Source: Serilophus lunatus (lineage: Eukaryota; Chordata; Aves; Passeriformes; Eurylaimidae). From it: a stretch of DNA of 64,000 nt. The notes under the pieces were generated by a model. That model did no database searches and was not told the origin of the DNA. It was given only the letters and a program-made list of their open reading frames with translations. How positions within the stretch are numbered: position 1 is the first letter of the stretch; the number at the start of each line of letters is the position of its first letter. Where the stretch lies: positions 1 to 64,000 of the forward strand of contig VXBA01005043.1 in NCBI GenBank assembly GCA_013399895.1. The letters run 5' to 3'. Below, one piece after another: positions 1 through 11,406 of this stretch. Position numbers and translations under genes: made by a program.

Positions 1-501
1 AAGAACCTTCTGGACTACCTCCTCTCTGCCATTTTGAGTTCCCAGCAAACAGCTGGGAGATTGAAGTCCCCTGTGAGAACAAGGGCTGGCAAACTTGAGA
101 GATCCTCCATCTGCTTATACAGTAATAGATCAATGTCTTCATCCTGGTTGGGTGGCCTATAGCAGACTCCAATCACAATGTCAGTTTTGTTAGCTGCCCC
201 TCTCTGACAAGCATTCAACCCAGTCATCCTTAATCTCGAGCTCCATGGCATCAAGCGTTTCTCTACTATACAGTGCCACCCTTCCGCGCCTTCTCCTTCG
301 CTTATCTCTCCTAAAGCTACATAAGTCATCCCACCATGTTTCCATGATAGCAACTATATCACATCTCTCCTGTTGCACCAAGACTTCTTCTTGTTTGTTG
401 CCTATGCTTTGTACATTAGAGTACATGCACCACAGCTGAGTTGCTGATTTTTGATTTAAGTTTACCACCTTCAACAACCCACTGTGAGTGCAAGGTTCCA
501 T
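1..501 (-). pseudogene. CR1 ORF2 remnant, N-terminal AP-like endonuclease domain (runs off window)
   Basis: CR1 ORF2 encodes an apurinic-like endonuclease followed by reverse transcriptase; only the endonuclease N-terminus lies in this window. A start ATG sits at 501-499, 18 bases after the TAG that ends ORF1, which matches CR1's closely spaced dicistronic layout. Visible endonuclease blocks, in order, are YSNVQSIGNKQEE (usual TNAQS block), IMETWWDD (catalytic Glu block), VCYRPPNQDED and TGDFNLPAVCWE (GDFN block). The first three blocks are split from the rest by a frameshift: the frame open from 501 stops at 190-192, while the CYRPP and GDFN blocks are read in a different frame that is open from about 353 to 15. 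A short internal deletion is likely after WWDD, since family members have a longer linker there. Non-functional. Confidence 0.88.
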
Positions 502-519
502 CCCCTTCGCCCTTCATAC

Positions 520-1690
520 CTAATTTAAAGCCCTCTCAGCGAGCCCTGCCAACTCATGGCCTAAATACCTTTTGCCCTTTTTAGACAAATATAGTCCACT
601 TGCGTCTAGCAAGCCAGGTGGGGAAAAGATGGTCAAAGAAACCAAAATTCATCTGCTGTCATCAACCCTTAAGCCATTTATTGATAGCAAGGTTTCTCCT
701 ACTGCATACAGTATCTGTTCCTGCTACTAAAGGGAGTGAGCAAAACACCTCCTGCATACTTGCCTCAATCATTTGACCTAGCTCCCTGAATTCCTTTTAA
801 TTACTCTGGAGCTCTTCTTAACAACCTCATCACTGCTGGCCTCAATAACTAGTAAGGGATAATAATCAGGGAGGCAAAACAACTCAGGCAACCTCCCAGC
901 AGTATCCCATACCCTTGCCCCAGGGAGGCAGCGAACTTCCCTATGGGATGGGTCTGGCCTACATATTGGACCCTCCACTCCCTTCAGAAGGGAGTCACCT
1001 GCTATAATAACTCTCCTTTTCTTCTTAATATTACTAGTTCTTATCCACCTGACAGATGGAGGAACACTAACTAACTTCTCAGTACTATCAGTTCTCATCC
1101 ATCTGATTGGTGAAGAACTGGGAGTGTCCTGGGGCAAAGAGCTACCATCAGAAACATCAGTCTGATCATAAATCACTATTTCATCATTAATCATCATCCC
1201 ATCCTCAACCTGCTTATCAAATTCCAGGGCCCCAAAACTATTCTGTAAGGGCATTTGGAAAGGTGGCATCTGGAAAGGAGATTGTGTACAGGAGTGAATT
1301 CTATTCCTCCCATGAGAACTCACCCGCACTCAATCCTCCTCAGCATCTAGGTCACTTCCATCAATCTGAGGTGAAGTGAGGTGAGAAACACAGGACTCCT
1401 TTGACTCCTGGTGACCATTATTGAGAGGGGAGAGAACATGACTCCACCAGTCTATCTCTCTTTCGCTTTGCCAAATGTTCCTGAGCCTTTCTACTCCTCT
1501 GCCACCATACAGAGCAGATCATTCACCTGCTCACATTGGACACAGGTGTTTTTTGTATTACCCTCCGGAACTACCAGGAGGCTCAGGCATTCCCTACAAT
1601 CTCAGCAGTCAGAGGTCTGTACGGCCGCATCTTTCAACATAGGTGATTTGAACAAGCATGCTCTTTTTACTAACAGTTTTCGATCATTTA
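520..1690 (-). pseudogene. CR1 ORF1 remnant (zinc-knuckle-like N-terminus and GDSL/SGNH esterase-like domain)
   Basis: CR1 ORF1 encodes a nucleic-acid-binding protein that accompanies the element's RNA. The N-terminal part, about 1620-1500 on the minus strand, shows paired cysteines (CREC, then CVQCEQVNDLL) like the CR1 ORF1 zinc-binding region, followed by in-frame stops. The middle part, 1329-778, is one open frame of 183 codons with the block-I serine motif in VIIAGDSLLKGVEGPICRPD and a downstream REVRCLPGARV segment, as in CR1 esterase domains. That frame stops at 778-780, where the family continues. The true C-terminus is recognisable in another register (LSKKGKRYLGHELAGL) and ends at a TAG at 520-522. 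In the family the C-terminal catalytic box has Asp and His before LS; here the equivalent stretch reads GLYLS, so those residues appear lost. This is a dead copy, and the family assignment is firm. Confidence 0.85.
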
Positions 1691-1885
1691 TTCACCATTA
1701 CTGGTGAGACGAGGGAGCCAAAAAGAAAGAAAAACCAAAAGACAACTGCACCTACCTAGGTGGCATCTGCAGCCCCATCTGCTCCCCTTGCCTGCACGAA
1801 CTGCCGTGCAAACTGCCTCTCTGTGACCTTGTTTGCCCAAAGGCAGCTGGGAAATGGAGTGCCCGGTGCTCTGTTCTTCCAAAAA

Positions 1886-4800
1886 CCATCCATATATTGT
1901 CTATATTTTTCATATTGATACACTGATAGAAACTAATTTTGAACAAAGAATTATTAAGTTCTTCAGAAATCAGTTCAGATGATTCAGCTCAGGCAAAATG
2001 TTCAGAGAAAGACTAAGAGCCTGGGAATGCAAGTCTCAGAGGTGTGGCCTAATAGCCTAATTCCACAAGGACAGTTTCTGACCACCGTTAGATTACACTG
2101 CAGATCACAGTGGCACTGTACAAATCTTCCTAGATGAAAAAAACATTGTGATTTGAAACAGATAGGGAAAATCCAAGACACAATGTCTGAACCCAAAGGG
2201 ACAAGACACAAATATTAAGCTCTAACAAAGACGGAAGAAAAAAATTCCGGTTCTGTTGGAATACACTAATTTACTTAAATAGAATAATGACAGGAAACAT
2301 CCATTCTGTTTCATAGGTTACAAGAAGGAGGAATGTGAAACCATTGAAAAGTTTTATCATTTCAAACATGTTTATGGAAGATGAATTTATTCCTCTCATA
2401 GTCTAAGGGCTCCATTTTTAAGGTTCATATTAGTAAGGCCACAGCATCTTCATGGACCTAGATAACCAAGATAACTCTATGATATGGAAATAATAACAGC
2501 ATAGAAAACTACATGTGTGATAATGTGAATTATCTGAATATTCCCAAACGGATGTAGAACATGGCAAAGTTGTTGATAAAAAAATTCAGAACACTATTGT
2601 GAAATTTTTATAAGAAAGGGGAACATATGATAATCCTTTCAAAGAAGAATTAAAAATTTAAAAAAAATGGAGTAAATTTCCAAGAAATAATTATTAGAAT
2701 TTTGAAATCATATCTAAAGTATCATCAACCTGAAACCTCATTGTGTTCATTTAAAAAGAAATACCAGCCACAAGAGATACTTTATCACATCCAAATTTTA
2801 GCAGACAACACTGGTGGCAAGTCACAAGGAAGGAAACCTACCTGCCAAGAACAGTGAACGTTGTGAGATGGTAAATGTCCACTACTCTTCTGATTGATTT
2901 ATGTTTGGATTTGCCTTCTCAGCATATTGTTGAAAATGCTGAACTTGCAATTGCACAATTCTTTGTGTCATAGATCACTTACTTATGCTAGTACAGAGGC
3001 AAGGAGGAGGACTGATAATACAGTGTGTACATACATTACAATACTTACTATAAATTGTGAAAGTAAAATACATATTCAATCATTATGCAATGGCTTCCAA
3101 TCAGAAATGCAGAGATGTGGGAGACTGAATCAAAAACGGAAGGAGAAAGAGTCTCTCTCTAATGAAAGATTACTGACATTCTGTTGCTAATTAGTAACGT
3201 GAAAACATTCCACAGGAGTCCACAGTAAAAAAATACAGTGTTTTGTTTTGTTTTTTTGGGTTTTTTTGGTTGTTTTTTTTTTTTTTTCCAATATACTGGA
3301 TTAAAATTTAATGTCTAAAAGTTCTTCCTGAACAGAAAACAGATCTCTAAATTTTAGTTTCTTCCTTACAGATTAATAACTCAGTTTAGTATTTCCTGCA
3401 CTTATTGATGGAAAATCATGCTAGAAATATTGGCAGCATAAAGCCAAGATTTCCTATAATGTCCCAAATTAGTTGGCTACCACAGGTTTATGGATTATTA
3501 ATGCATCTCCTGTTGGCATTCTGCCTTACACAATTTTTCATTGAAATATTAAACCAAATTCAATCTTTTCTAGAGTTTTAGTAACATAAAGCTTGCAAAC
3601 AGCATTAACCTCTGTTTCAAGAGTCTCTCATTCAATAAGTCTTTTAGGCATACGCTTAAAAACATCCATATTCAGCAAAAGACAAAAGCACAGAATGGAA
3701 TTTAAGTGACAGTTCAGATATTTTCCTAAATTAGGATAAGAAATGTAATTGTTCCTATTAAATGAAAAAAATGTTTCACAGTAAGAAGATCAGCTTTTAA
3801 ACAATGATGTTTATCTTAATAAACTGAATTCGCATTTTTTATTGAAATAAATAATTTAGATAATTAAGCATAAACATTCATAACTATTTTTGTGACTAGG
3901 AATTAAAACATTTCTTGTCATTCAGACAAGGCTGTTGAGTTGAATGCTAGGTGGGAACTTGTCCTAATAGAAACTCATTGTTAAAAAATCTTAAATCACA
4001 ATTAAAAATTTTAGTGTTACTCAGCTTTCTAGATCATTAAAAAGGACAATTATATAAAACAGAAATAGTTATCTGTTTTCTTTAGCCAGAGTGCCTGATG
4101 AGATTAACTAACAAAATAAACACACATCACAAACATATACGTACAAAATTTAGCCTCTCAGTCCACGTGAAAGGCACAGTAAAGCACTTAGTTAGAAATC
4201 CTAAATAACATATAATAAATTTTTCGTTCCATTTTTATGCTTCCATTGTTTTTCTTTCGCAATAATTATTATTTTATTATTTACAAACTGCAATATATTT
4301 TATAAATTATAACAGTTTACCTCTTTCAGGTTCAAAATGCTGAAGATACTAGCAAAGAGTTTAGAGGGGTTAAATTGCTCTCCTAACAATGTCTCCCTGA
4401 TGAAACAAAAAGGCACCAACATTCCTTCCAGATGTGCAATAAGAGAGAGTCATTCTCTTCCCAGAGGATGCAAGAACTCAGAATTTCAAAGGCTGATGCC
4501 AGGAAGCCTTGCCAGATACACTTCACAAAAAATGTTTTGATGAATTATTATGCTGAGCATCAACTTTTCAGATAAATGACTGAAAATAAATTAGTTTATA
4601 TCTCAATGGAGAGTATAATTTTCCTTTTTGCTTTGGGAACTTGAAGTATGGAGAAAGCTGTTGAACATTCCACCTTTCACTGAACTAACAAAATTTTACT
4701 AAAACTGCTTCGCTTTCCAAGTCTCTAACTGTGTCTCAATAAATTTAGTCAGAGAGGAAAGATATCCACAAAAATTCTTACACAACAGTAAGATTTGTAA

Positions 4801-5227
4801 TCTGCCTGAGTCTGTACAATCTCTAAGACAGAAATCACTGATCTGCAATGTTAAACACATACAATTTCTATGTGACTTCAGGAATGAAAAGAATCTACAT
4901 GACATGGTTCCAGTGTTGATTATTACATACAGACTCTTCTACATTATAAACAAATCTGATTACAACATTGGCTGCGAATAAATATTGTCATGGATGAACG
5001 TTATTTAAAAAATCAGCAGTGTGGTAATTTTTATCTGAAAAATTCCTCTGTGATAAAGCAGAAGCAACGAGAAGGAAGCTTTCAATTTCTCAACCATAAG
5101 AGCTTATCTTACACATTCTCCTACAACTGCATGTCTAGGAAAACCTGACCCCTGCTCTGTAGCTCTAGTATCTGCATGCAATAATATATCTCTAAAGGAA
5201 GAAAGATGTAAAGTATTTTTATTTTAG
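1886..5227. other. AT-rich noncoding stretch, no gene seen
   Basis: No reading frame here is longer than about 100 codons and none resembles a known protein. The only clear structure is the T/G-rich tract at 3239-3288. A weak donor-like site on the minus strand near 2840 (CTTGGCAG followed by GTAGG) has no convincing acceptor upstream. I see no transposon beyond the CR1 that ends near 1885. Confidence 0.6.
3239..3288. repeat. T/G-rich low-complexity tract
   Basis: The tract is runs of T broken by single G or GG/GGG, ending in a run of 15 T. On the minus strand it reads as A-runs interrupted by C. It belongs to a group of similar tracts found on both strands across the window (24759, 33878, 34302, 40335, 40662, 59288). 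Confidence 0.85.
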
Positions 5228-5398
5228 GTGGATGAGGACAAACTAAGAGAGAACTTTCAAGATTGGTATAAGAATTGGCCATCAGTCACACAGCTTCATT
5301 TTGCATGTCCTACAGTGATCAAAAATGATTTCTTAATGAACAAAACTGTAATAATTACAACTTCAGAACAGATATCAGAATGGCATTATCAGCTATGA
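5228..5398 (+). other. Weak exon-like open segment after a splice-acceptor-like site
   Basis: A pyrimidine-rich stretch ends in TTTTATTTTAG at 5227. The following frame is open for 56 codons (starting VDEDKLRENFQDW) and ends at a TGA at 5396-5398. A possible donor (TTG followed by GTATAAG) lies inside at about 5262. The peptide matches no family I know. In AT-rich DNA an open run of this length occurs by chance, so this is listed only as a candidate alternative or terminal exon. Confidence 0.12.
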
Positions 5399-8300
5399 AA
5401 GAGTCAGAAGCAATAGAAAAATAAGTATGATCAAGGACAATGTAAACAAAGTATTTCTTTCATATAGTGCAGACTTTTAATGTTTCTGTCTTCATCTTCC
5501 TCCTCTTGTCCCCTTCATGCTCCTTAATATTTCTGAGATTATTCAAATTACCTAAATGAAATTTGTGCATAAGAAACTTTTGGCTAAAACCATAACGGCT
5601 TATTACCACATTTTTTTACTGGCACAAAATCTGAGAAAAGCCTCAAGGTGCAAATGATCTGCAGTCTATTTAACATCATGGTTATTTATTTTTATGGGCA
5701 CTCATTATTACTCTTTACTGTAAATTATAGGTACATTCCTGGCTCCATTTCCCACTGTTCCATAGTCTTTATAATAATATAATTTTTTAGATTTCTAAAT
5801 CCTCCTCAATACCTCATCAATCAAAAACACATGTAACATCTACTAGTTGTTATATTGGGCAGAGAGAGTTAACCATGGAACAATAGCTTGGAGAACAGAT
5901 AAAAACTTCACTCATATCCCAGGACTGGGCCACATGCCACAGGCTTTGGTAGCATTACTAAGAAAACCTGTTTTGCAATATCTTAAACAGTCTTTGCATT
6001 CAAACTGATATCCACTGAATTATCGTTCCTATTTTGTTATGGATTATGTGCTGAACTAGTTCCATCAAGTTTAAAACAGTATGCCGTAATTTTGACTAAA
6101 TTTAAGCCCGTGCTTCTTTTTCTACGGAAACAGTGTATGCCCATTTCTGCTGTCACAGAAAATTTTCATGAACACTTTGATAAACAGCTGTTATGCTAAA
6201 GTTGTTTATAGTTGTAATGGCATCAGCTTCAGTAAAGAAATGACACAGGATCAGAATTGATCACATAATCATTTTTGTGGATAACTTAGAAAACAATAGC
6301 TTGGATCATTTCAGTTACTGGACAGGAAAATACTTGTGCTTTCATGAAAAAGCCCTTGACTTACTAATCATCTCCCCATTAAAGCTGATCTGGGTTGCAG
6401 GCACTCTCTTTACAGTACCTTTAGAAAAAAGTGGGTTTGAACAGGCTAAATGATGAGGTATTTCTCCTTTCCTGAAACTGTGTTTTGAAATTGCTAGGAA
6501 GAAAGGCTGTAACAAAAAAGAGGTCCTTTAGTAAAATGACACTTTATCAAATAAGCAAATGAAAATAACTTATTAAAATGTAAATTGTACATCAAGATTA
6601 ACAACTTTTTATTTAACTACACAGGCTTCAAAGTCCATACAGATGTTTCAGCAATGCTTAACTATACTTTTTTTAAGAGAAGTCTTAAAAGATATACAAA
6701 TATATTAACTGATTGCAAAAATAAAACATAAGCAACATGAGCAAGTCAGAATGATCCAGACAGGAGATCATTCTTAAGTTATTAAATCATTAAATCTGTG
6801 GTCTAAAACCTAGGATACTTAAAACCATAGAGCACCACTGACATTTTGGCTTAACTATTGTACATGGTTCTTTCTGCCTCACCATCTTAAATATATGAGT
6901 AAGGAAAACAGTATTTTTCAGTATTTTCTTTTGTCCACAGCCTATGTTGTACATTTAACTAAGTAAATGCAGCAGGCTATGGATAACTGCTTGTTGTGCA
7001 TATGCTTGACAATAGGCCCCTCCCAAAACTTCAATATTCTCAAGGTGATAATGTAGCTGTAAGAGAAAAGTGTTCTTTATACATTCACGAGGAGAAAGCA
7101 TACAGTAGTATCCTCAACTTTTCTCCAAAGCAGCATACATTTCATTAAAATTCTTCCTGTGTTTTAATAAGAAACATAGACGACTAAAAAAAAAATATAT
7201 ATATATACACACGTAAAATGAAGCATGGTAAGGTCTGTAAAAATCCTGCTGTAAAAACAGCATAAATTCCTTTGGTTTTCCCCCCCTCCTCTTAGAACCA
7301 CCTTTCTGATGTTAAACAGAGGGGGGAAAAGGTGATGGTGGAGGGATAGGACACAGCAACAAAAAAGAAGTCTCATGAGATTCAATAAGTAATCCTTTAT
7401 TACGCTCATCTGAGTTGAGGATGCGTATGACATGTTATTACTGTAAACACTCAGATAGATTTGGAGACATGGTGGGTTGAAGTCAAGAAAAAGAAACATA
7501 TCCCATAAGCAGAATTACTAAATCTTTCTCTAAACAAATACAATGACTGGAGACAGCAGGTGCCAGACCCTTTGTTAATTGTGCCCCAAGGCTCTAAAGC
7601 TCCCTGCCTTGTGACATGAGATCAAGCTCTCTTCTTGACCTGTTTTAAAAATTCCCATTCTTTCAAGCTTATTCACTTGCTTAGCCAAGCTGTATAGATT
7701 ATTGCATCCTGTGCCCAGAGACTCTCTCTATAAAAGATACTTCATAAATGCAGATTGCTTTGTTAATCAGAATTTCTTCACTCCCTCTGGCTTGTTATCT
7801 AAAGAAGCTCTTCAAGCCTTTCCTGGTGCTCCTTATTTTTCGTTTGCTTGTTGTTTGTTATGTATTAAGCATCAAGGCAATAACATATGAAAAAATTAGC
7901 TTAAAAAATTTATTCAATTATACAACAATCACAGAAAATGTAAGTGGAGGCTTTAAGTCAGAGAATGTTTTGGATGTGCTTTTAAGCAACTACAAACTGA
8001 TAAAATGCAACTTTATAATTTCCTGGGTTATACAAGCGTGATTGTCTTTAAAGTTCCTCTGGCTTTATATTCTCTTCTGTAGTTTCTTTCATGTTTGTAA
8101 GAGATAGCACTCAATTCTGCTCATCTAAGCTTCCCACAAGGTATTAGAACTACATGAGGGAAAAGGTAAGAGCATGAGTTGACTAATTAAATCTGTGAGA
8201 GTGCACTTTTTGTCTAAATATTGGAGTGATTGTCAAGGAGACAGAAGCTCTGACCGTATTTCATAGTCAAATTATGATTGTCATTGTTCACAGACTAAAA

Positions 8301-10795
8301 GAAATCTGACAGCCATCCTAAGATTTAAGATTCTTAAGTATCTTTTCAATGACATATTTCAGTGCATTTGATTACTGAAATTACAACATGATCTATTTTA
8401 CACTGCCCCCCTTCCCCTTCTAATTTAAACACGTTATCTATCAAGCTCTTGTTAAAGAGGTTAAATCTCATCAAGCTGTTCTTAAGCATCTCCAAGTCTA
8501 TTTTTAAATCAAGAATCACCAAAACAGTAACATTGGTGATGATGAACATTTAAATTACTATGAAAGAGTAGCAGAAACTCTGCATATGCTTCTGTTTATT
8601 CAGTTGCCATGTAGAGCTTGGTAAAAAAGATCAAAAATATCAATATTTAGACCATGTAACTTGGCACTACAAGAAAAGTTTGTACTGATGAAGAAGAAAT
8701 CCTCTTTCTGAGTTACCCTCCTAATATACTGTCAACAAACTTTTAAGCTAAGTAGGGGTTACAACTTTAGGATGTGATACAAAACTGACATCGTCTAGCT
8801 GTGGTGCTCAAAAAAATCTGTGCCCACTGTTGATGTGTTTTGCCTGTAGGAAACAGAATTTTAGATGCTTTCATACTGATCTAAATTTGCTCCCAAGATA
8901 CCTGAGCTTAGTACTAAGGAATATAGATGTAGCCTAGAGAGTAGGCAGGGAAGCTCTCTAGGGCTGAAGGTGCTTCCCTCAGCTCAGCAGGCAATGGCTG
9001 ACTAATACAAAGAGCATGTTACAGGTATGCATACATACAACCTTTAATTCTCAAAGATTTTAAATATATTGTACACAAATACTGCTCAGCAATTGATCTG
9101 GAATGAATTTAAGAGAAGTATCAACACAGCAATAACTCACCACATATGACATCATAACCTCTACATGTATGTGTATCTTGTTTCCCCTCTCCTTCAACAT
9201 TTCATTACCCTATAAGTGAAGACTTGGCCAAAAATCTGAAAAGCCTCATCATATATCCAGCCACATATGCATGGCTAAAACACCTGCAGGTAGTTGTCTA
9301 GCATGTGTATGGATTTCCTACTCATAATCTGGGCAGGTTTAACTACAGCCAAGGATAAAAACTACCTATAGATTTCCCTCTTGTACTAACATATTTGCTT
9401 CCAACACAATATTTCTAACCTACAGATCAGAGAAACCATTCCCTAGGCTGATTGAAAAATCTTTTCTATTAAGCTTATGAAATCTAGGAATGGACAAGAA
9501 ACAAGATGTCATTTTTATTAGGAAATAATAGAATAGCATTTGAAAAAAAAAATATCTCAACATCCATAAATTAGGGCAGTTCCAATCACCTACAAACTGG
9601 TATTAAACAGTTGGCTTTGGAACAATCTTCCAAATGTCTGAAGAAAAAACAATAAAAAACCAAGTCAAAACTTCAGGTAAGGAATGCTCCAGTTCTTTTA
9701 CTTAAAAGAGTAGAAATGTTAACTCAATATTTTGGTTTTGTTTTTCATTTCACTCTTTGCTCCATCATTATACTTATAAAATACTTCCAATGAAAGGTAA
9801 AGTTCATTAGAACTTCATAGATCAGAACTTGCACCATTATTCACTTAAAAATGCTCTCTGAAGCACGTCCCATTAAGATTCAGTGTAATTAGAAAAATTT
9901 TGTTTGAATCCTAAATAAATACATAATTATTGTAATTATTACATAAGCTAAAATAGTCAAAAAGACTTGAAAACTAGGTTCCTCACTGCCAAGACCTGAC
10001 TTTTGGAATCAGATGCCCTTTGCCTTCCCAAACTTTCTAAGAGAGTTTGAAGTAATGCACAACATTTTAATCTAACTTAGAAACTGGCACCTTCTAAAAT
10101 TGCTTCAGAATACCTTTATATTTGGTGTCTCTGTACAAATCTTGAACAGCCTCTAGAACTTCACAGACAGTATTAATGTTTTACCTTTTGTGCCTATGGT
10201 AGTGAAAAACAGAACAACAAAGTAAGACGACTTTAGTGAAACATGGCCTCTCCTTTAGGTGGTACATTTACAAAGAATGATTTTAGATCCTTAACATTAA
10301 TTTGTCAGGAAAATGCTGTCTCCATGCACGATGAAGGATTAAGTTTACATGTGCTTGTGAAACAAAAATTCCTTTTCTTACACAGATCTCCCACTCAGTA
10401 CATTCCCAGCTACCATATCAGCCACAGCAACCTGTCATCTATTCTCACAGCCAAGTCACTACTAGAACTCTTTCAAACTTACTTTGTACTCTGCAAAATA
10501 TACCTGCATTTTGCATTTTTTCTTTATTTACTAAACTGCAGTCCATATTTTAGCTTCTCATGGGAACAACTTCTGCCAGAATTCCTGAATTGCAATTCCT
10601 GTATCTCCTAAATCAATGCCATCTACAAATCTGGCAATCTATTTCAACTAGTTCATCTCATCCAGAAATTTCATCTAAAGAGCTGTCTTCCTTAAACATG
10701 GAGATAGGACGGGGGAAAAAAAGCATGTAAGAGTTGGCAGGATAAGAGAACTTGCAAACAATAACAATATTTCAAACATTCTCTCCTTTGTAGCA
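5399..10795. other. AT-rich noncoding stretch, no gene seen
   Basis: No protein, RNA gene or recognised transposon is visible. It contains a short A-run plus TA/CA microsatellite at 7186-7212 and a 111-codon minus-strand frame at 7164-7499. That frame is compositionally biased (TTT/TAT rich) and overlaps the microsatellite, so I read it as chance. The 122-codon plus-strand frame at 10243-10611 has no recognisable domain and no flanking gene signals. Confidence 0.6.
7186..7212. repeat. A-run followed by (TA)n and (CA)n
   Basis: About ten A, then about five TA units, then a few CA units. It is a simple microsatellite, probably grown from the A-run. Confidence 0.85.
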
Positions 10796-10835
10796 TCTCC
10801 TGATGTTCTAATTCTTCTCCTGATGTTCTAATTCA
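10796..10835. repeat. Two-copy 20-bp tandem duplication
   Basis: TCTCCTGATGTTCTAATTCT at 10796-10815 is repeated at 10816-10835 with one difference in the last base (A for T). The near-identity suggests a recent replication-slippage or microduplication event. Confidence 0.9.
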
Positions 10836-11390
10836 TCTCATTCTGTTCTGAATAAATATACTGCTTTATAATAAACAGATTTTTCAACACACACAAAAAA
10901 TTTAGCTGACAGCTTCTCTTTCACTGTATTATTAAACTCACCTTGGTAAAGGAATTACTTTTTATATTGTCAGAATAGAACAATAGTGAATAGAAAGCAC
11001 TGCAATGATTAACAGGAAAGGGACTCTTTTACCTATCCTCCACATTTCTACTGTCATTGTTATCTAGCATCAGATTACAGCGCAGAGGCAAACTTTACAT
11101 CCACAATTCTCAGCTGAGCGAATGTCTGCATATTTCCTTTTACCTTTACTGTAATTTTCCTGGTATTTTTTCTTTACATATCATTTACTTTACATCAGTA
11201 ATGGTTGGCTTTTGACAGCAGCAAATTGCTTATGAATTATCTAATATATTTATTTTATTTGTTCTAAAGTTCCTCTCTTTTCTCCTCTCATGGAATCCAT
11301 CGTTCACTAGCCTTAAGAAGGAAACAATCGGCCAGATTAATTCATCAGGTGGATTTTGAAGAGGTAGTAGGTTGTATTTGACTGATTTTT

Positions 11391-11406
11391 GGGGGTGGGG
11401 GGGGGG
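11391..11406 (+). repeat. G-run (G5-T-G10)
   Basis: Five G, one T, then ten G. Long G-runs of this kind can fold into a G-quadruplex on the plus strand and are prone to length change and sequencing error. No promoter or gene context is visible. Confidence 0.85.

Larger units (their letters stand above)
1..1885 (-). mobile_element. CR1 LINE retroposon, 5' portion (5' leader, ORF1, start of ORF2)
   Basis: Read on the minus strand, this stretch has the order of a CR1 (chicken repeat 1) LINE. From about 1885 to 1690 there is a GC-rich leader containing CGGCAGTTCGTGCAGGCAAG, which resembles CR1 5' leaders. From about 1690 to 520 there is a decayed ORF1. From 501 to the window edge there is the N-terminal endonuclease part of ORF2. 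Most genomic CR1 copies are truncated at the 5' end and keep only a few hundred bases of the 3' end, so a copy reaching the leader is uncommon. Both frames carry stops or frameshifts, so it is not mobile. The rest of ORF2 and the 3' end lie beyond position 1. The 5' boundary near 1885 is approximate, because I judged it from where the sequence turns AT-rich. Confidence 0.9.

Noticed and set aside
7164..7499. 111-codon minus-strand frame rich in F, Y, S and C
   Set aside because: It overlaps an A-run and TA microsatellite, and the residue bias follows base composition.
8941..8985. GGGAAGC...GCTTCCC stem as a possible microRNA hairpin
   Set aside because: Only a 7-bp stem around an unpaired 18-base stretch, far short of a precursor.
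10243..10611. 122-codon plus-strand open frame
   Set aside because: No domain, no splice or promoter context, and a composition like random AT-rich DNA.
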